A stretch of DNA of 12,438 nucleotides from positions 1 through 12,438 of the forward strand of contig CAOWNX010000013.1 in the NCBI GenBank assembly GCA_948552115.1, read 5' to 3'. Positions 1 to 7,333 of the stretch are shown in pieces. The DNA comes from an uncultured Bacilli bacterium. Lineage in GTDB: Bacteria > Bacillota_I > Bacilli_A > RF39 > UBA660. Made by a program: the position numbers and the translations under genes. Each line of letters starts with the position of its first letter. The stretch's first letter is position 1. The notes beneath the pieces were generated by a model, which did no database searches, was not told where the DNA came from, and saw only the letters and a program-made list of their open reading frames with translations.

Positions 1-272
1 CCTGCTTTGATTTTTGAATCTGCAAATTTTTTCATAATTCCTTGTTTGCTTAGAATACTACGAACCGTATCCGTAGGAATTGCTCCATTTTGCATCCAAT
101 ATAAAACTCTATCTTCTTTTATTGTTACAACATCGCTTCCTTTGATTGGGTCATATGTACCAACCGTTTCAAGAAATTTTCCATCTCTTGGACTTCTTGC
201 GTCTGCAGCTACAATACGATAAAAAGGTTTTTGTTTTGAACCCATTCGTTTTAATCTTAATTTAACAGCCAT
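1..272 (-). CDS. rpsP: 30S ribosomal protein S16 (partial, C-terminus off the window)
   Basis: Small-subunit ribosomal protein that binds 16S rRNA and helps assemble the 30S 5' domain. Ninety codons are present; the protein opens MAVKLRLKRMGSKQKPFYRI, the classic S16 start, followed by VAADARSPRDG (residues 21-31), LETVGTYDP and a segment resembling RVLYWMQNGAIPTDTVRSIL. This matches the family nearly end to end; S16 is usually 80-100 residues, so only the tail is missing past base 1. The ATG at 270-272 sits 4 bases behind a strong GGAGG-type ribosome binding site (277-286). A consensus promoter lies 28 bases upstream of the start. In most Bacilli rpsP follows ffh and leads into rimM-trmD-rplS; here the upstream neighbour is cotE, so ffh is not adjacent. 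Identification is secure. Confidence 0.97.
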   Translation of the reverse strand, partial: MAVKLRLKRMGSKQKPFYRIVAADARSPRDGKFLETVGTYDPIKGSDVVTIKEDRVLYWMQNGAIPTDTVRSILSKQGIMKKFADSKIKA

Positions 273-299
273 AATTTTCCTCCTTTAATTTACTATCAT

Positions 300-328
300 A
301 CTATACTATAAAAAAATATATGCGTCAA
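300..328 (-). promoter_or_regulatory. Sigma-A-type promoter of rpsP
   Basis: Reading the minus strand: -35 TTGACG (323-328), 17-base spacer, -10 TATAGT (300-305). Transcription should start near 292-293, giving a leader of about 20 bases before the ATG at 272. The -35 box lies inside the distal arm of the inverted repeat at 322-344, so the repeat could influence promoter use. Confidence 0.8.
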
Positions 329-344
329 CCCAAAAAGGTTGACG
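322..344 (-). terminator. 9-bp hairpin, possible terminator or operator upstream of rpsP
   Basis: GCGTCAACC and GGTTGACGC form a perfect 9-bp stem around a 6-base loop. On the minus strand it is followed, after a short ATATA, by a run of seven T (311-317 region), which suits termination of a transcript arriving from the cotE side. The plus strand has no T tract. The 3' arm contains the rpsP -35 box, so it may instead be a protein-binding palindrome. Confidence 0.5.
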
Positions 345-394
345 CTGTAATAATTAAATAAATTTAATAACTTAATATACATTTTGTTTTCTTC

Positions 395-545
395 TAAACA
401 ACCTTTAAAGGAGAATAGTAAATTTGACCCATTTGCATTTCTGCGTACACTTTGGTAGGAACAATACAAAAGTGATACCAAGCCTCCAATTACCTTAAAA
501 AGTGCACATCCTGCAAACTGTTACACCGCCTCTTCCTATCTAACT
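395..545 (-). ncRNA. Candidate structured RNA, family not recognised
   Basis: This lies in the gene-free interval 273-643, between the cotE terminator and the rpsP promoter. Nested complementary blocks form a long hairpin: TTTGCA/TGCAAA (432-437 with 512-517), then a 10-bp helix of 444-453 with 499-508 (two G-U pairs if read on the minus strand), then GGTA/TACC (454-457 with 476-479). A weaker outer pairing extends towards 405-415 and 530-540. The 9-bp hairpin at 322-344 could end a minus-strand transcript. No tmRNA, RNase P, SRP S-domain, T-box or common riboswitch signature was found. The strand, the ends and the status as an RNA gene are inference; no clear promoter was seen for it. A 61-codon open frame on the minus strand at 296-481 has no ribosome binding site and looks non-coding. 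Confidence 0.35.
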
Positions 546-621
546 TCTTCTATTTAACTGTGGAACATGTATTGAGTTTTCTTCATCACTTGTTACTAAA
601 GCTATAATGTATTTTATAATC

Positions 622-643
622 AAAAAAGCAGCATTAGTGCTAC
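622..643 (-). terminator. Rho-independent terminator of cotE
   Basis: On the minus strand, GTAGCA-CTAA-TGCTGC forms a 6-bp stem (one G-U pair) with a 4-base loop at 628-643, followed by six T (622-627). It begins directly after the cotE TAA (644-646). Confidence 0.75.
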
Positions 644-1156
644 TTATGATAAATAATCTTCTTTAATTTCCTCTATTTCTGGTTCATCAAATAATTCTTC
701 GTATTCGTCTTCATCGTCTTCTACTGGAACTTTTAATTTAGTATTTCCAACAACTTCAATTCCAAGTTCTTTTTCGACATCTAATTTTACGATACCATTT
801 TCAATTCCAACGTTTGTAACAGTTGGTTGTTTTAAACTACGAACAATAATTTCAGAGGAATCTGTTAGATGAGCATCGTCTTTTAGGTGAATATTCATTC
901 GATCATGATAATTGTATCTTCCAGTACTTACGGTTGTTTTGGTGTCATTATCGTAAGAATACCAAACGTTGATATCAAATTCTCCCGTTACTTCTACCAT
1001 TCCTTGATTATTTTTTCCACGAAAACTGTGATTAATTACCCAACAACCTAAGACGGTATCTGGTTTTTCATTGGGAGCTAAGGTGAAACTAGAAGTTGTT
1101 GTTTTTTTTGCTTTTCCAATCACCGCTTTCGTAACAATCTCTTTATAACTTGCCAT
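644..1156 (-). CDS. cotE: Outer spore coat morphogenetic protein CotE
   Basis: CotE directs assembly of the outer spore coat; in Bacillus it forms a ring around the forespore in the mother cell and recruits many coat proteins. The 170-residue product matches it along its length: start MASYKEIVTKAVIGKAKK (Bacillus MSEYREIITKAVVAKGRK), LGCWVINHSF (residues 36-45), the core FDINVWYSYDNDTKTTV (60-76), a middle segment with RSLKQPTV, then GIEVVGNTKLKVPV and the acidic Asp/Glu-rich tail (from about 145) that is a CotE hallmark. Bacillus CotE is 181 residues, so this is full length. A very strong ribosome binding site (AGAGGAGGT, 1162-1170) precedes the ATG. The usual neighbours ricA and mutS are absent; rpsP lies downstream and an unrelated orphan gene is divergent. 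It implies that the organism, or a recent ancestor, makes spores. Confidence 0.93.
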   Translation of the reverse strand: MASYKEIVTKAVIGKAKKTTTSSFTLAPNEKPDTVLGCWVINHSFRGKNNQGMVEVTGEFDINVWYSYDNDTKTTVSTGRYNYHDRMNIHLKDDAHLTDSSEIIVRSLKQPTVTNVGIENGIVKLDVEKELGIEVVGNTKLKVPVEDDEDEYEELFDEPEIEEIKEDYLS

Positions 1157-1174
1157 GGAATACCTCCTCTAATT

Positions 1175-1183
1175 TAATCTATG
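1175..1183 (-). promoter_or_regulatory. Possible sporulation-sigma -10 element of cotE
   Basis: The minus strand reads CATAGATTA, matching the sigma-K -10 pattern CATANNNTA (also close to sigma-E). An AACA that could serve as the sigma-K -35 element lies 15 bases upstream, one short of the usual 16. Transcription would start very close to the ribosome binding site, leaving a leader of only about 12-14 bases, which is a weakness of this call. No sigma-A promoter was seen for cotE. Confidence 0.4.
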
Positions 1184-1212
1184 CAAAATACCTAGTTATG
1201 TTTCTTTAAAAA

Positions 1213-1241
1213 TTGAAACCTATTAAATTATTTGATATGAT
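1213..1241 (+). promoter_or_regulatory. Sigma-A-type promoter of the 1295-2074 gene
   Basis: -35 TTGAAA (1213-1218), 17-base spacer, -10 TATGAT (1236-1241). Transcription would begin near 1248, leaving about 47 bases before the TTG at 1295. It faces away from cotE. Confidence 0.7.
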
Positions 1242-1294
1242 GTTTTTTAAGTAGATTTAAGTTATTATGTTTGAAATTGATAAGTTTTTAATCA

Positions 1295-2074
1295 TTGAAA
1301 GTGGGGAATGTTGTATTGGCAAATTATCATATGACGGAAAATAAATATTTAGAAACCATTTTAAATTATGGATTATTACCACAACAAGGGATTCGTAGTC
1401 AATTGATTGGAGATTCTAAAAAGGCTGTTTTTTATTCAAAAGGTTATGAAGGAGTCATTGCGATGTTTTTTATGATGATTGAGAGATTTATAGAATATCG
1501 TGGTTCGATAGGTGATATTCATATCGAAACTTATCGTAATTTTTTAGCCATGGCGGATCAAAAACAAAGTCAAAATATGGAAGTGAGTCAGGTTTTAAAG
1601 GATGCAATTTATCGAGAGGAAAAGATTGTTGAAATGGTTCAATCCGTAAGAAATGCTCCTGATTGGAAGAATTTTTTAGGAGAAGGAGTTTGTTTGAAAT
1701 TAGTGGGAATTTGTGAAGAGGATAAAATTTTTGAATCTTCTTTTTATAATTCCTGGACTTATTTTGGTATTATTCCTGAAAATATTTCTTTAATCGCTTT
1801 AAAGAATTTAGAAACTGGAGAAATTTTAACTTCTAAATATGATGTGATTCATTTTATGATGAGTAAAATACCTTTGGAGCGAATGAGAGTGCTTTTATAT
1901 GATAATGATAGGAAAGAACAACAACGAAAATCTCATTTATTATGGCAAATTATGGAGAAGTATTATATGGATCATAGAAATCATTTGGAATATTATTCTC
2001 ACAATTATGAACTACAAGAAATATCTTTACAAAGTTATTTTGATAAGGAAAAACATAAAATAATTGGAAAATAG
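1295..2074 (+). CDS. Orphan protein with ADP-ribosyltransferase-like N-terminal signature
   Basis: A 259-residue cytoplasmic protein with no signal peptide or membrane segment. The N-terminus has NYHMTENKYLETILNYGLLP (residues 10-29): a Tyr-His-x-Thr followed by I-L-x-x-G-L. This resembles the first motif of ADP-ribosyltransferase-fold families such as DarT and RNA 2'-phosphotransferase, where the His binds NAD. A second block, IGDSKKAVFYSKGYEG (38-53), and a late FGIIPENISLIAL (about 157-169) fit the strand pattern of such folds. No catalytic Glu could be assigned, so enzymatic activity is unproven. An in-frame stop at 1289-1291 limits upstream starts. The TTG at 1295 has no evident ribosome binding site; TTG 1316 behind GTGGGG is an alternative, whereas ATG 1331 would remove the conserved His. 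It is transcribed alone, divergent from cotE, and no partner antitoxin gene is visible. Confidence 0.65.
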   Translation: MKVGNVVLANYHMTENKYLETILNYGLLPQQGIRSQLIGDSKKAVFYSKGYEGVIAMFFMMIERFIEYRGSIGDIHIETYRNFLAMADQKQSQNMEVSQVLKDAIYREEKIVEMVQSVRNAPDWKNFLGEGVCLKLVGICEEDKIFESSFYNSWTYFGIIPENISLIALKNLETGEILTSKYDVIHFMMSKIPLERMRVLLYDNDRKEQQRKSHLLWQIMEKYYMDHRNHLEYYSHNYELQEISLQSYFDKEKHKIIGK

Positions 2075-2093
2075 TGAAATGTGAATATAAAAT

Positions 2094-2114
2094 GACGAAG
2101 ATTTAATCTTCGTC
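2094..2114 (-). terminator. Hairpin at the convergent junction, with a stop codon in its loop
   Basis: GACGAAGAT and ATCTTCGTC pair perfectly (9 bp) around the loop TTA (2103-2105), which is the TAA stop of the minus-strand gene. On the minus strand the stem is followed by ATTTTATATT, a weak U tract. On the plus strand, 20 bases after the TAG at 2072-2074, there is no T run. It probably ends the 4692-2103 operon and may slow read-through from the opposite gene. Confidence 0.5.
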
Positions 2115-3119
2115 TGTATAACTTGGAAATAATATTCTTTTGATGGTCGGTTCATCTTCTTGATTGGTGTTTCTTACATCTTGTAAAATCATTTCTTTTT
2201 GGTCTTTACTTATAGTGTTTCCAAATAAATGAATATGGTGGAAATTTGTTAAATCATCATAGATGATTCGATTGTTATTTTCCGTTTTTGAATAAATATT
2301 TTTTGGCATTTGGATATCTGTCTTGTCTAAATTGGTGATTTGGAGAACCATTGGAGTACCATCATGATTCATCTCATCTACTGCATATTGATTTCCATAA
2401 TCATTTTGAAAATATTCATATTTGACATTCGATTTATTGAACCAATCTCTTTCCATTATCCAAAAGTATCCTGATAAATTATTACATACTCTGTCAATTA
2501 TACTGTTTGAACGTATTCGAATTCCAAATCTAGAAGTTGTTTTATTCCAATTATTGAAATATTCTGTAGAAGCAATTAAATGGGCTCCAAGAATGTCCGT
2601 AATTCGATAGAGGTAGCATTCGTTATCTATTTGAAAGACATCAATTTTTATAATTGTTTGTATGTTTTGAGGATCTTTTGCTAACACATAATATCCATTT
2701 TCGTTTTGATAATAGCTTTCTAGATGCTTGATTCGATTTTGTTGATTTAACATTTCAATATCTTCTGTCGTTTCTAGTAATTCTTTTATTTTATCTCTTT
2801 CTTTTTGAATTATGAGCCATCTTTTTTTTGATATTAAAGCATTATGTCTTTCATTTAATTCCCATAAATTCCAACTGTTTTCGTTTTCTTTTTCATATAG
2901 CATTTTATCATATGTCGCTCTATTTTTTTCTTGTAAAAGAATGTGAAACGCTGCATATTCTTCTCGAGATAATTTTTCTTTTTTTCTTTGATTCCAAAGA
3001 TTTTTTATTTCTTCTTTTTTTGAGTTTGGAGATATTTTTAAAATTTCATAGAAGGTAATTGGACTGGTTTGTATTGCATGGAGTAAATCACTACTTAATG
3101 CATCTTCCCAAATTGTCAT
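2103..3119 (-). CDS. Protein with degenerate J-domain (no HPD), function unknown
   Basis: A 338-residue protein without signal peptide or membrane segment. Residues 22-73 resemble a J-domain: TFYEILKISPNSKKEEIKNLW corresponds to the J-domain start YYEILGV-x-A-x-x-EEIKKAY (helices I-II), and AAFHILLQEKNRATYDKM corresponds to the helix III end with its NRATYD/KRARYD motif. The loop that should carry His-Pro-Asp, needed to stimulate DnaK ATPase, is deleted between them, so it is unlikely to be an active co-chaperone and may be a docking module. A helical stretch (about 85-135, rich in Lys/Glu) follows, then a beta-rich C-terminal region that was not recognised. The ATG lies one base after the stop of the upstream gene, with its ribosome binding site AAAGGGGG (3128-3135) inside that gene, so translation is coupled. 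It should act with that membrane protein on the cytoplasmic side. Confidence 0.7.
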   Translation of the reverse strand: MTIWEDALSSDLLHAIQTSPITFYEILKISPNSKKEEIKNLWNQRKKEKLSREEYAAFHILLQEKNRATYDKMLYEKENENSWNLWELNERHNALISKKRWLIIQKERDKIKELLETTEDIEMLNQQNRIKHLESYYQNENGYYVLAKDPQNIQTIIKIDVFQIDNECYLYRITDILGAHLIASTEYFNNWNKTTSRFGIRIRSNSIIDRVCNNLSGYFWIMERDWFNKSNVKYEYFQNDYGNQYAVDEMNHDGTPMVLQITNLDKTDIQMPKNIYSKTENNNRIIYDDLTNFHHIHLFGNTISKDQKEMILQDVRNTNQEDEPTIKRILFPSYTDED

Positions 3120-3120
3120 A

Positions 3121-4692
3121 TTATTTTCCCCCTTTGGTTCTTGTTTTTTCTTTGGTTGGTTCGTAATCGATAAAGTAGGTGGTTAGAGTATATGGAATAT
3201 CTTTTTCACTTTTTAGATATTCTTCGATGTTCACATCTTTCTTCTCACAAATAGAACATTTCCAAATGATATCGTTTGGATCATAAGGACAGTTTTCTAA
3301 AAAGTTCATCATTTCTTCTTGATTTCGACATGATTTTATTAATTGATAGGTATTTCCTGATTGGATGGTAGCAAAATAACCAGTAATATAACCATTTACT
3401 TTTTTGGTACCAGTAGCTTTGTTTGATGTCGAATTCATATAATAAGGAACTTTTCCTTCTACTTGAATGATATTTCCAAGGTTTGTAAATGTTAATTGTT
3501 CGGTTTCCTCTTCATTTTGTGAATGGTCTGGTATTGTTTGGGGTATATTTTCTTTGGTTGATTCTATTATTTCTGTTGTTTGTTGTTCATTTAATAGTTT
3601 ATTAATTTCTTTTAATAAGTTTCGATCTATTATGTCTTGATTTTTGTCTTGTGATGGTAATGTATTTTCAATCGTTTTTTGATTTTTTTCTTCCATTAAA
3701 TCTTTGAATTTTGCAGCACTCAATAATAGAATTAATCCGGCGATTGGTAACATTACTTTTCTATTTAAGCATTTTTTCTTTTTTTCTAATAGAGTTTTCA
3801 AATGAATTAATATTCCTTTTTTTTCTTCTAATATGTCTTTTTCAGAAACTTGGTAAGCAATGTTATTTGGAATACTTTTTTTCTTTGGCTCTGAACCTTG
3901 TAGTAAAATATTAGTTTTTTCTTGTTCTTTTTCTGCTTTTAGTTTTTTCTTTTCTGTTTCTTGTTTTGTTTCCGCTTCCTTTATTTTGGTTAATTCTTGA
4001 TTCCATATCGAATGTTCTGAAGGATTTGCAAGAGAAAAACGATTTTGAAAGTTATTCATCCAAGCTATAGCATTGACTTCAATTCCTTTTGGTTGTTGAA
4101 TTTTTCTTTCTTCTCCTAATAATTTGGTCGTATCAATGGTTTCATAATAATAATTTTGGTAATCAAATGTATTCGGATCTGGAATATTTAGATTTGGATA
4201 AGTGTTTAAGATAGAATGATTTCGGAAGAACGAATTGTTTTTTAATACTTTTTTAATTTGGTTTAAAAATTCATTCAAGTTATTAAATTCCAAATAGGGA
4301 AGGTAGTAATAATCTTCTTTATTTGGTTTCTTTTTTTGCTCCTTTAATATTTCATCATTACGGTTTTCAGGAAATGTTATTTGGTCTAAGTAGTATCCCT
4401 TTTTTTCACAGGCAATAATCCATGCGAATAGTTCTGTTAATTTCTTTTTTCCTATTCTTTGATTTTTTAAAATATAATTGTTATAAGTTGGTGTGTCAGT
4501 TATTATGGCATCAAAAAATTTATGACATCCAAGTAAATTTGCTAAAATTTCTTGTAGATAATTTTTAATTTCTAATTCAATACTTCGTAATTCTTTTTCT
4601 GTTAAATATTTTGTTTTTTCTTCTATTTCTTTTTTTGAATTATTGTAATTAAAAGTTAAAAATCTATTTGTTTCTTTTTCATTTCTAATCAT
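3121..4692 (-). CDS. Single-pass membrane protein with coiled coil and Cys-rich outer tail, unknown function
   Basis: A 523-residue protein of no family I recognise. The N-terminal 310 residues are charged and probably cytoplasmic, with a Lys/Glu-rich likely coiled coil at about 231-262. One membrane segment lies near residues 313-328 (VMLPIAGLILLLSAAK), preceded by KKKKCLNRK, so the positive-inside rule puts the N-terminus in the cytoplasm. The outer part is a low-complexity linker (about 335-400) and a compact domain (about 400-510) with C455, C468 and the C-x-x-C pair 479/482, which could be disulfide bonds or a metal site. It lacks a cleavable signal peptide. First gene of a two-gene operon with its own near-consensus promoter; ribosome binding site AAGGGG (about 4700-4705). 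The coupled J-like gene follows one base after the stop. The product is very rich in Lys, Asn and Glu. Confidence 0.75.
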   Translation of the reverse strand: MIRNEKETNRFLTFNYNNSKKEIEEKTKYLTEKELRSIELEIKNYLQEILANLLGCHKFFDAIITDTPTYNNYILKNQRIGKKKLTELFAWIIACEKKGYYLDQITFPENRNDEILKEQKKKPNKEDYYYLPYLEFNNLNEFLNQIKKVLKNNSFFRNHSILNTYPNLNIPDPNTFDYQNYYYETIDTTKLLGEERKIQQPKGIEVNAIAWMNNFQNRFSLANPSEHSIWNQELTKIKEAETKQETEKKKLKAEKEQEKTNILLQGSEPKKKSIPNNIAYQVSEKDILEEKKGILIHLKTLLEKKKKCLNRKVMLPIAGLILLLSAAKFKDLMEEKNQKTIENTLPSQDKNQDIIDRNLLKEINKLLNEQQTTEIIESTKENIPQTIPDHSQNEEETEQLTFTNLGNIIQVEGKVPYYMNSTSNKATGTKKVNGYITGYFATIQSGNTYQLIKSCRNQEEMMNFLENCPYDPNDIIWKCSICEKKDVNIEEYLKSEKDIPYTLTTYFIDYEPTKEKTRTKGGK

Positions 4693-4717
4693 AACAAAAC
4701 CCCTTTTTGATGGGATT

Positions 4718-4746
4718 ATTGTAGCATATTTTTAAAAAAATGTCAA
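4718..4746 (-). promoter_or_regulatory. Strong promoter of the 4692-2103 operon
   Basis: -35 TTGACA (4741-4746), exactly the consensus, 17-base spacer, -10 TACAAT (4718-4723) with an upstream TG making an extended -10. Transcription would start about 20 bases before the ATG at 4692. It separates this operon from the ABC transporter gene upstream, for which no terminator hairpin was seen. Confidence 0.85.
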
Positions 4747-4793
4747 ATTGATGTCGAAATGATAATAAACAATCAAATAATACTTGCAATTTT

Positions 4794-7259
4794 TTATTTA
4801 TTGTGAATGGCATCGATGGGCTTGACTTTGGTAAGATTTTTTGATGTATAGTAGGTAATTAACATAGAAAATATTAAAGTAGTCAGTAGTAATGAGAGGA
4901 TAACTGGAATTTTTATTGATAAAATATCGAAATGGTAAAACATTGTGGAAAATATTTTCGAATTTAGATGGATGCTTGTGATGATAAAGGCAAGTAATCC
5001 GAGTAGTCCACTAAGAATTGATATGAAAATGGCTTCTAATTGAAAGATTTTTTGAATATCTTTGGAAGTTGTGCCTAGTGATTTTAGTATTCCAATCTCT
5101 TTTTTGCTACTTATCATGGAAGAGTTGATTAAGTTTAAACATAGAATGAACGCAAACAATATTAGGATGCTACAAATAAATGCAGTATATACTTTTAAAC
5201 TATTGAGAGCAAAGGTTCGGTCTTGAATATCTCCTTCAAAATTCATGAAAAAGTGAAAGTATGTGCCACTTGCATTTGGAATGGTGAATGTTGTATTTAA
5301 AATGGTATTTTTGATTTTTTCGGGATTGGTTTCATAGAAATATACAGAAGTGCATTTTTTGTTTAGGTCTTGATAAAGAGTGAGAAATTCATCACTAATA
5401 TAGATATGATTATCTAACGATATTCCAATGATTTTTGGTTCGGCTATCGTTGTTGAAAATGCATTTGTATTATGATTTATTTTTATATTTTCCATATTAG
5501 ATAATTTGTTTTGTAAGTAATTGGTTAGGAAATAATATATATTTTCTTCTGTTTCTTCTTCCGTGCTTAAAAATTTTTGGTAATCTGTTTTGAATGTTTC
5601 ATCCATTTGTTTTAATAGGGAGATGGAAATAATGATTTCGTCTTTGTTTAATTTGTTTTTTCTTTCACTTCCATTTTTTGTTACTATTGTGATTTCTTTT
5701 TGAAGAGGAATAAGGTCTTGTTCTTGATAATAGGATTCAATGAATAAATTATTTAAAATGGTATAGTTTTGATTATCTATTTTTAAGGAAGAAGTCATTC
5801 CTTTGACATATACTTTGGTTGCATTTCTTTCATAATCTTTTCGAAAATATTGTTCTATTGCTTTTGGATACCAACGATCTTTTCTTAGAGATTCTTGAAA
5901 TGCACTTTGATCATCATCAATGATACCACTAATGTATACGGTATTATTTTCTAATTTGAGTGGATGATGGTCTTTGATTAATTGTTCTAATGAGGTAGGG
6001 TAGTACCATTCATTGTTGCTGTCTTTGATTCCATAAAAGATTATTTTTTCAGCCATATGCTTATGAATTATCATTTCATTTTCTGATTCTGGTAGTTTTC
6101 CAATTAATTTTTGAAACATGTTATTATTTTTGATTTCAATGTATTCTATAATTGGAGCTTGATAATTGGAATAGAAGAATTGATTTTTTTCCTTTTTGAT
6201 TTCACTTGTATTTAGTTCAAAAGATAAAGGATTTCCAGCATTTATAATTTTATAAACAGGGTTTGCGATATTTTGTGTTAGGGTTTCTAACTTTTGTAAA
6301 TCTTGCTCATTTAATTCTATATCGTTTGTTTCTTCCTTTGTTTTCTCTATTTTTTCAATTTGGTAATTTTGAAGGTTATTTTTTCTCATTACATCAATTA
6401 CTTGTTCTTTTTCATTGTAGGTAAAAAGAGTTAAAGTTATACCAATGAATGTGAGGGCAAATGCAAGAAGAATGATACTCATTACTAGTTTGAATGGTTT
6501 AACTCTTATGTTTTTTTGGGTTAGTTTTAAAATGGTGTGCCAAGATAATTTGGCTTTTTTTAATGCGATTTTATTTGTTTCATTTGGAATAGATAAGTCT
6601 TTTTCTTCTATTTTGCCATCTTTGATTCGAATGATACGACTCCCAAATTTTTCGGCTGCTTCAAAGTCATGAGTAACGACGAGCACTAGTTTTTCTTTAC
6701 TAATTTCTTTTAATATTTTAAATATTTCTTCGCTCGTTGTTTCGTCTAAGTTTCCGGTTGGTTCGTCTGCTAAAATGATGGGAGAATTTTTTATTAAAGC
6801 TCTTGCAATAGCAACTCTTCCTTTTTGTCCTCCAGATAGTTCATTTATTTTTCGATTCCCTAATCCTTCTAAATTTAATTGTTTTAAAAGCATGTCGATT
6901 TCTTCTAATGATATTTTTTGTTCTTGTAATTCTTTTCCAATGCTAATATTTTCATAGACGTTTAAATGCTCTAGTAAGTTAAATTCTTGAAAAATGAACC
7001 CGATGATACTATTTCGATAGCTGTCATATTCTTCTAATTTCAATGAAGTGATTTCTAAACCATTTACTTTGATGGAACCAGAATCAATAGTATCTAGGCA
7101 TCCTAAAACATTTAGCAATGTCGATTTTCCAGAGCCGCTTTTTCCGAGTAAAAAGATTAGTCCTTTTTCTTCTAATTGCAAGTTAATGTTTTGGAGTGCT
7201 TGGTAATGATTTCCTGATTTGGAACGGTATGTTTTATTTACATTTTTAAATATTATCAT
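4794..7259 (-). CDS. MacB/FtsX-type ABC transporter, ATPase and permease fused
   Basis: An 821-residue one-chain ABC transporter half. Residues 1-225 form the nucleotide-binding domain: Walker A GKSGSGKST (39-47), Q-loop Gln 91, signature LSGGQ (141-145), Walker B IILADEPTGNLD (161-172), H-loop His 197; this is the LolD/MacB subclass. TM1 is near 258-280; a large extracytoplasmic domain spans about 281-689; three more segments lie near 690-712, 740-762 and 780-803. The KKEIGILKSLG motif (719-729) and the C-terminal PIDAI are typical of FtsX/MacB permeases. Such proteins dimerise and work as mechanotransmission machines for lipoprotein or peptide export, signalling or peptide resistance, not as classical channels; the substrate cannot be told. 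Ribosome binding site AAGAGGAT (7268-7275). It starts 74 bases after the lipoprotein gene, with no terminator between, so co-transcription is likely. MacB itself is a Gram-negative protein; fused forms are common in Firmicutes. Confidence 0.92.
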   Translation of the reverse strand: MIIFKNVNKTYRSKSGNHYQALQNINLQLEEKGLIFLLGKSGSGKSTLLNVLGCLDTIDSGSIKVNGLEITSLKLEEYDSYRNSIIGFIFQEFNLLEHLNVYENISIGKELQEQKISLEEIDMLLKQLNLEGLGNRKINELSGGQKGRVAIARALIKNSPIILADEPTGNLDETTSEEIFKILKEISKEKLVLVVTHDFEAAEKFGSRIIRIKDGKIEEKDLSIPNETNKIALKKAKLSWHTILKLTQKNIRVKPFKLVMSIILLAFALTFIGITLTLFTYNEKEQVIDVMRKNNLQNYQIEKIEKTKEETNDIELNEQDLQKLETLTQNIANPVYKIINAGNPLSFELNTSEIKKEKNQFFYSNYQAPIIEYIEIKNNNMFQKLIGKLPESENEMIIHKHMAEKIIFYGIKDSNNEWYYPTSLEQLIKDHHPLKLENNTVYISGIIDDDQSAFQESLRKDRWYPKAIEQYFRKDYERNATKVYVKGMTSSLKIDNQNYTILNNLFIESYYQEQDLIPLQKEITIVTKNGSERKNKLNKDEIIISISLLKQMDETFKTDYQKFLSTEEETEENIYYFLTNYLQNKLSNMENIKINHNTNAFSTTIAEPKIIGISLDNHIYISDEFLTLYQDLNKKCTSVYFYETNPEKIKNTILNTTFTIPNASGTYFHFFMNFEGDIQDRTFALNSLKVYTAFICSILILFAFILCLNLINSSMISSKKEIGILKSLGTTSKDIQKIFQLEAIFISILSGLLGLLAFIITSIHLNSKIFSTMFYHFDILSIKIPVILSLLLTTLIFSMLITYYTSKNLTKVKPIDAIHNK

Positions 7260-7279
7260 AAGTATTTATCCTCTTGTTT

Positions 7280-7288
7280 ATTGTATCA
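7280..7288 (-). promoter_or_regulatory. Possible extended -10 promoter of the ABC transporter gene
   Basis: The minus strand reads TGATACAAT: -10 TACAAT (7280-7285) with the TGn extension. No -35 box is recognisable at the right distance. It could give the transporter transcription independent of the lipoprotein gene. Confidence 0.45.
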
Positions 7289-7333
7289 TGGTTTGTGTTA
7301 TTTTTATGATTTTTGTGTTTTAAAATGTGATTT

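Noticed and set aside
296..481. 61-codon open frame on the minus strand in the cotE-rpsP interval
   Set aside because: No ribosome binding site, no recognisable protein, and it runs across the hairpin and the rpsP promoter.
273..643. T-box, riboswitch, SRP RNA, tmRNA or RNase P RNA in the interval
   Set aside because: None of the diagnostic sequences (T-box GGGTGGNACC, SRP GGAAGCAG, tmRNA tag and tRNA-like ends, RNase P core) is present on either strand. A faint likeness of 515-540 to the Alu part of SRP RNA was too weak to keep.
2422..3058. Open frames on the plus strand opposite the J-like gene
   Set aside because: No ribosome binding site or protein likeness; they are antisense by-products of an AT-rich gene with recognisable features.
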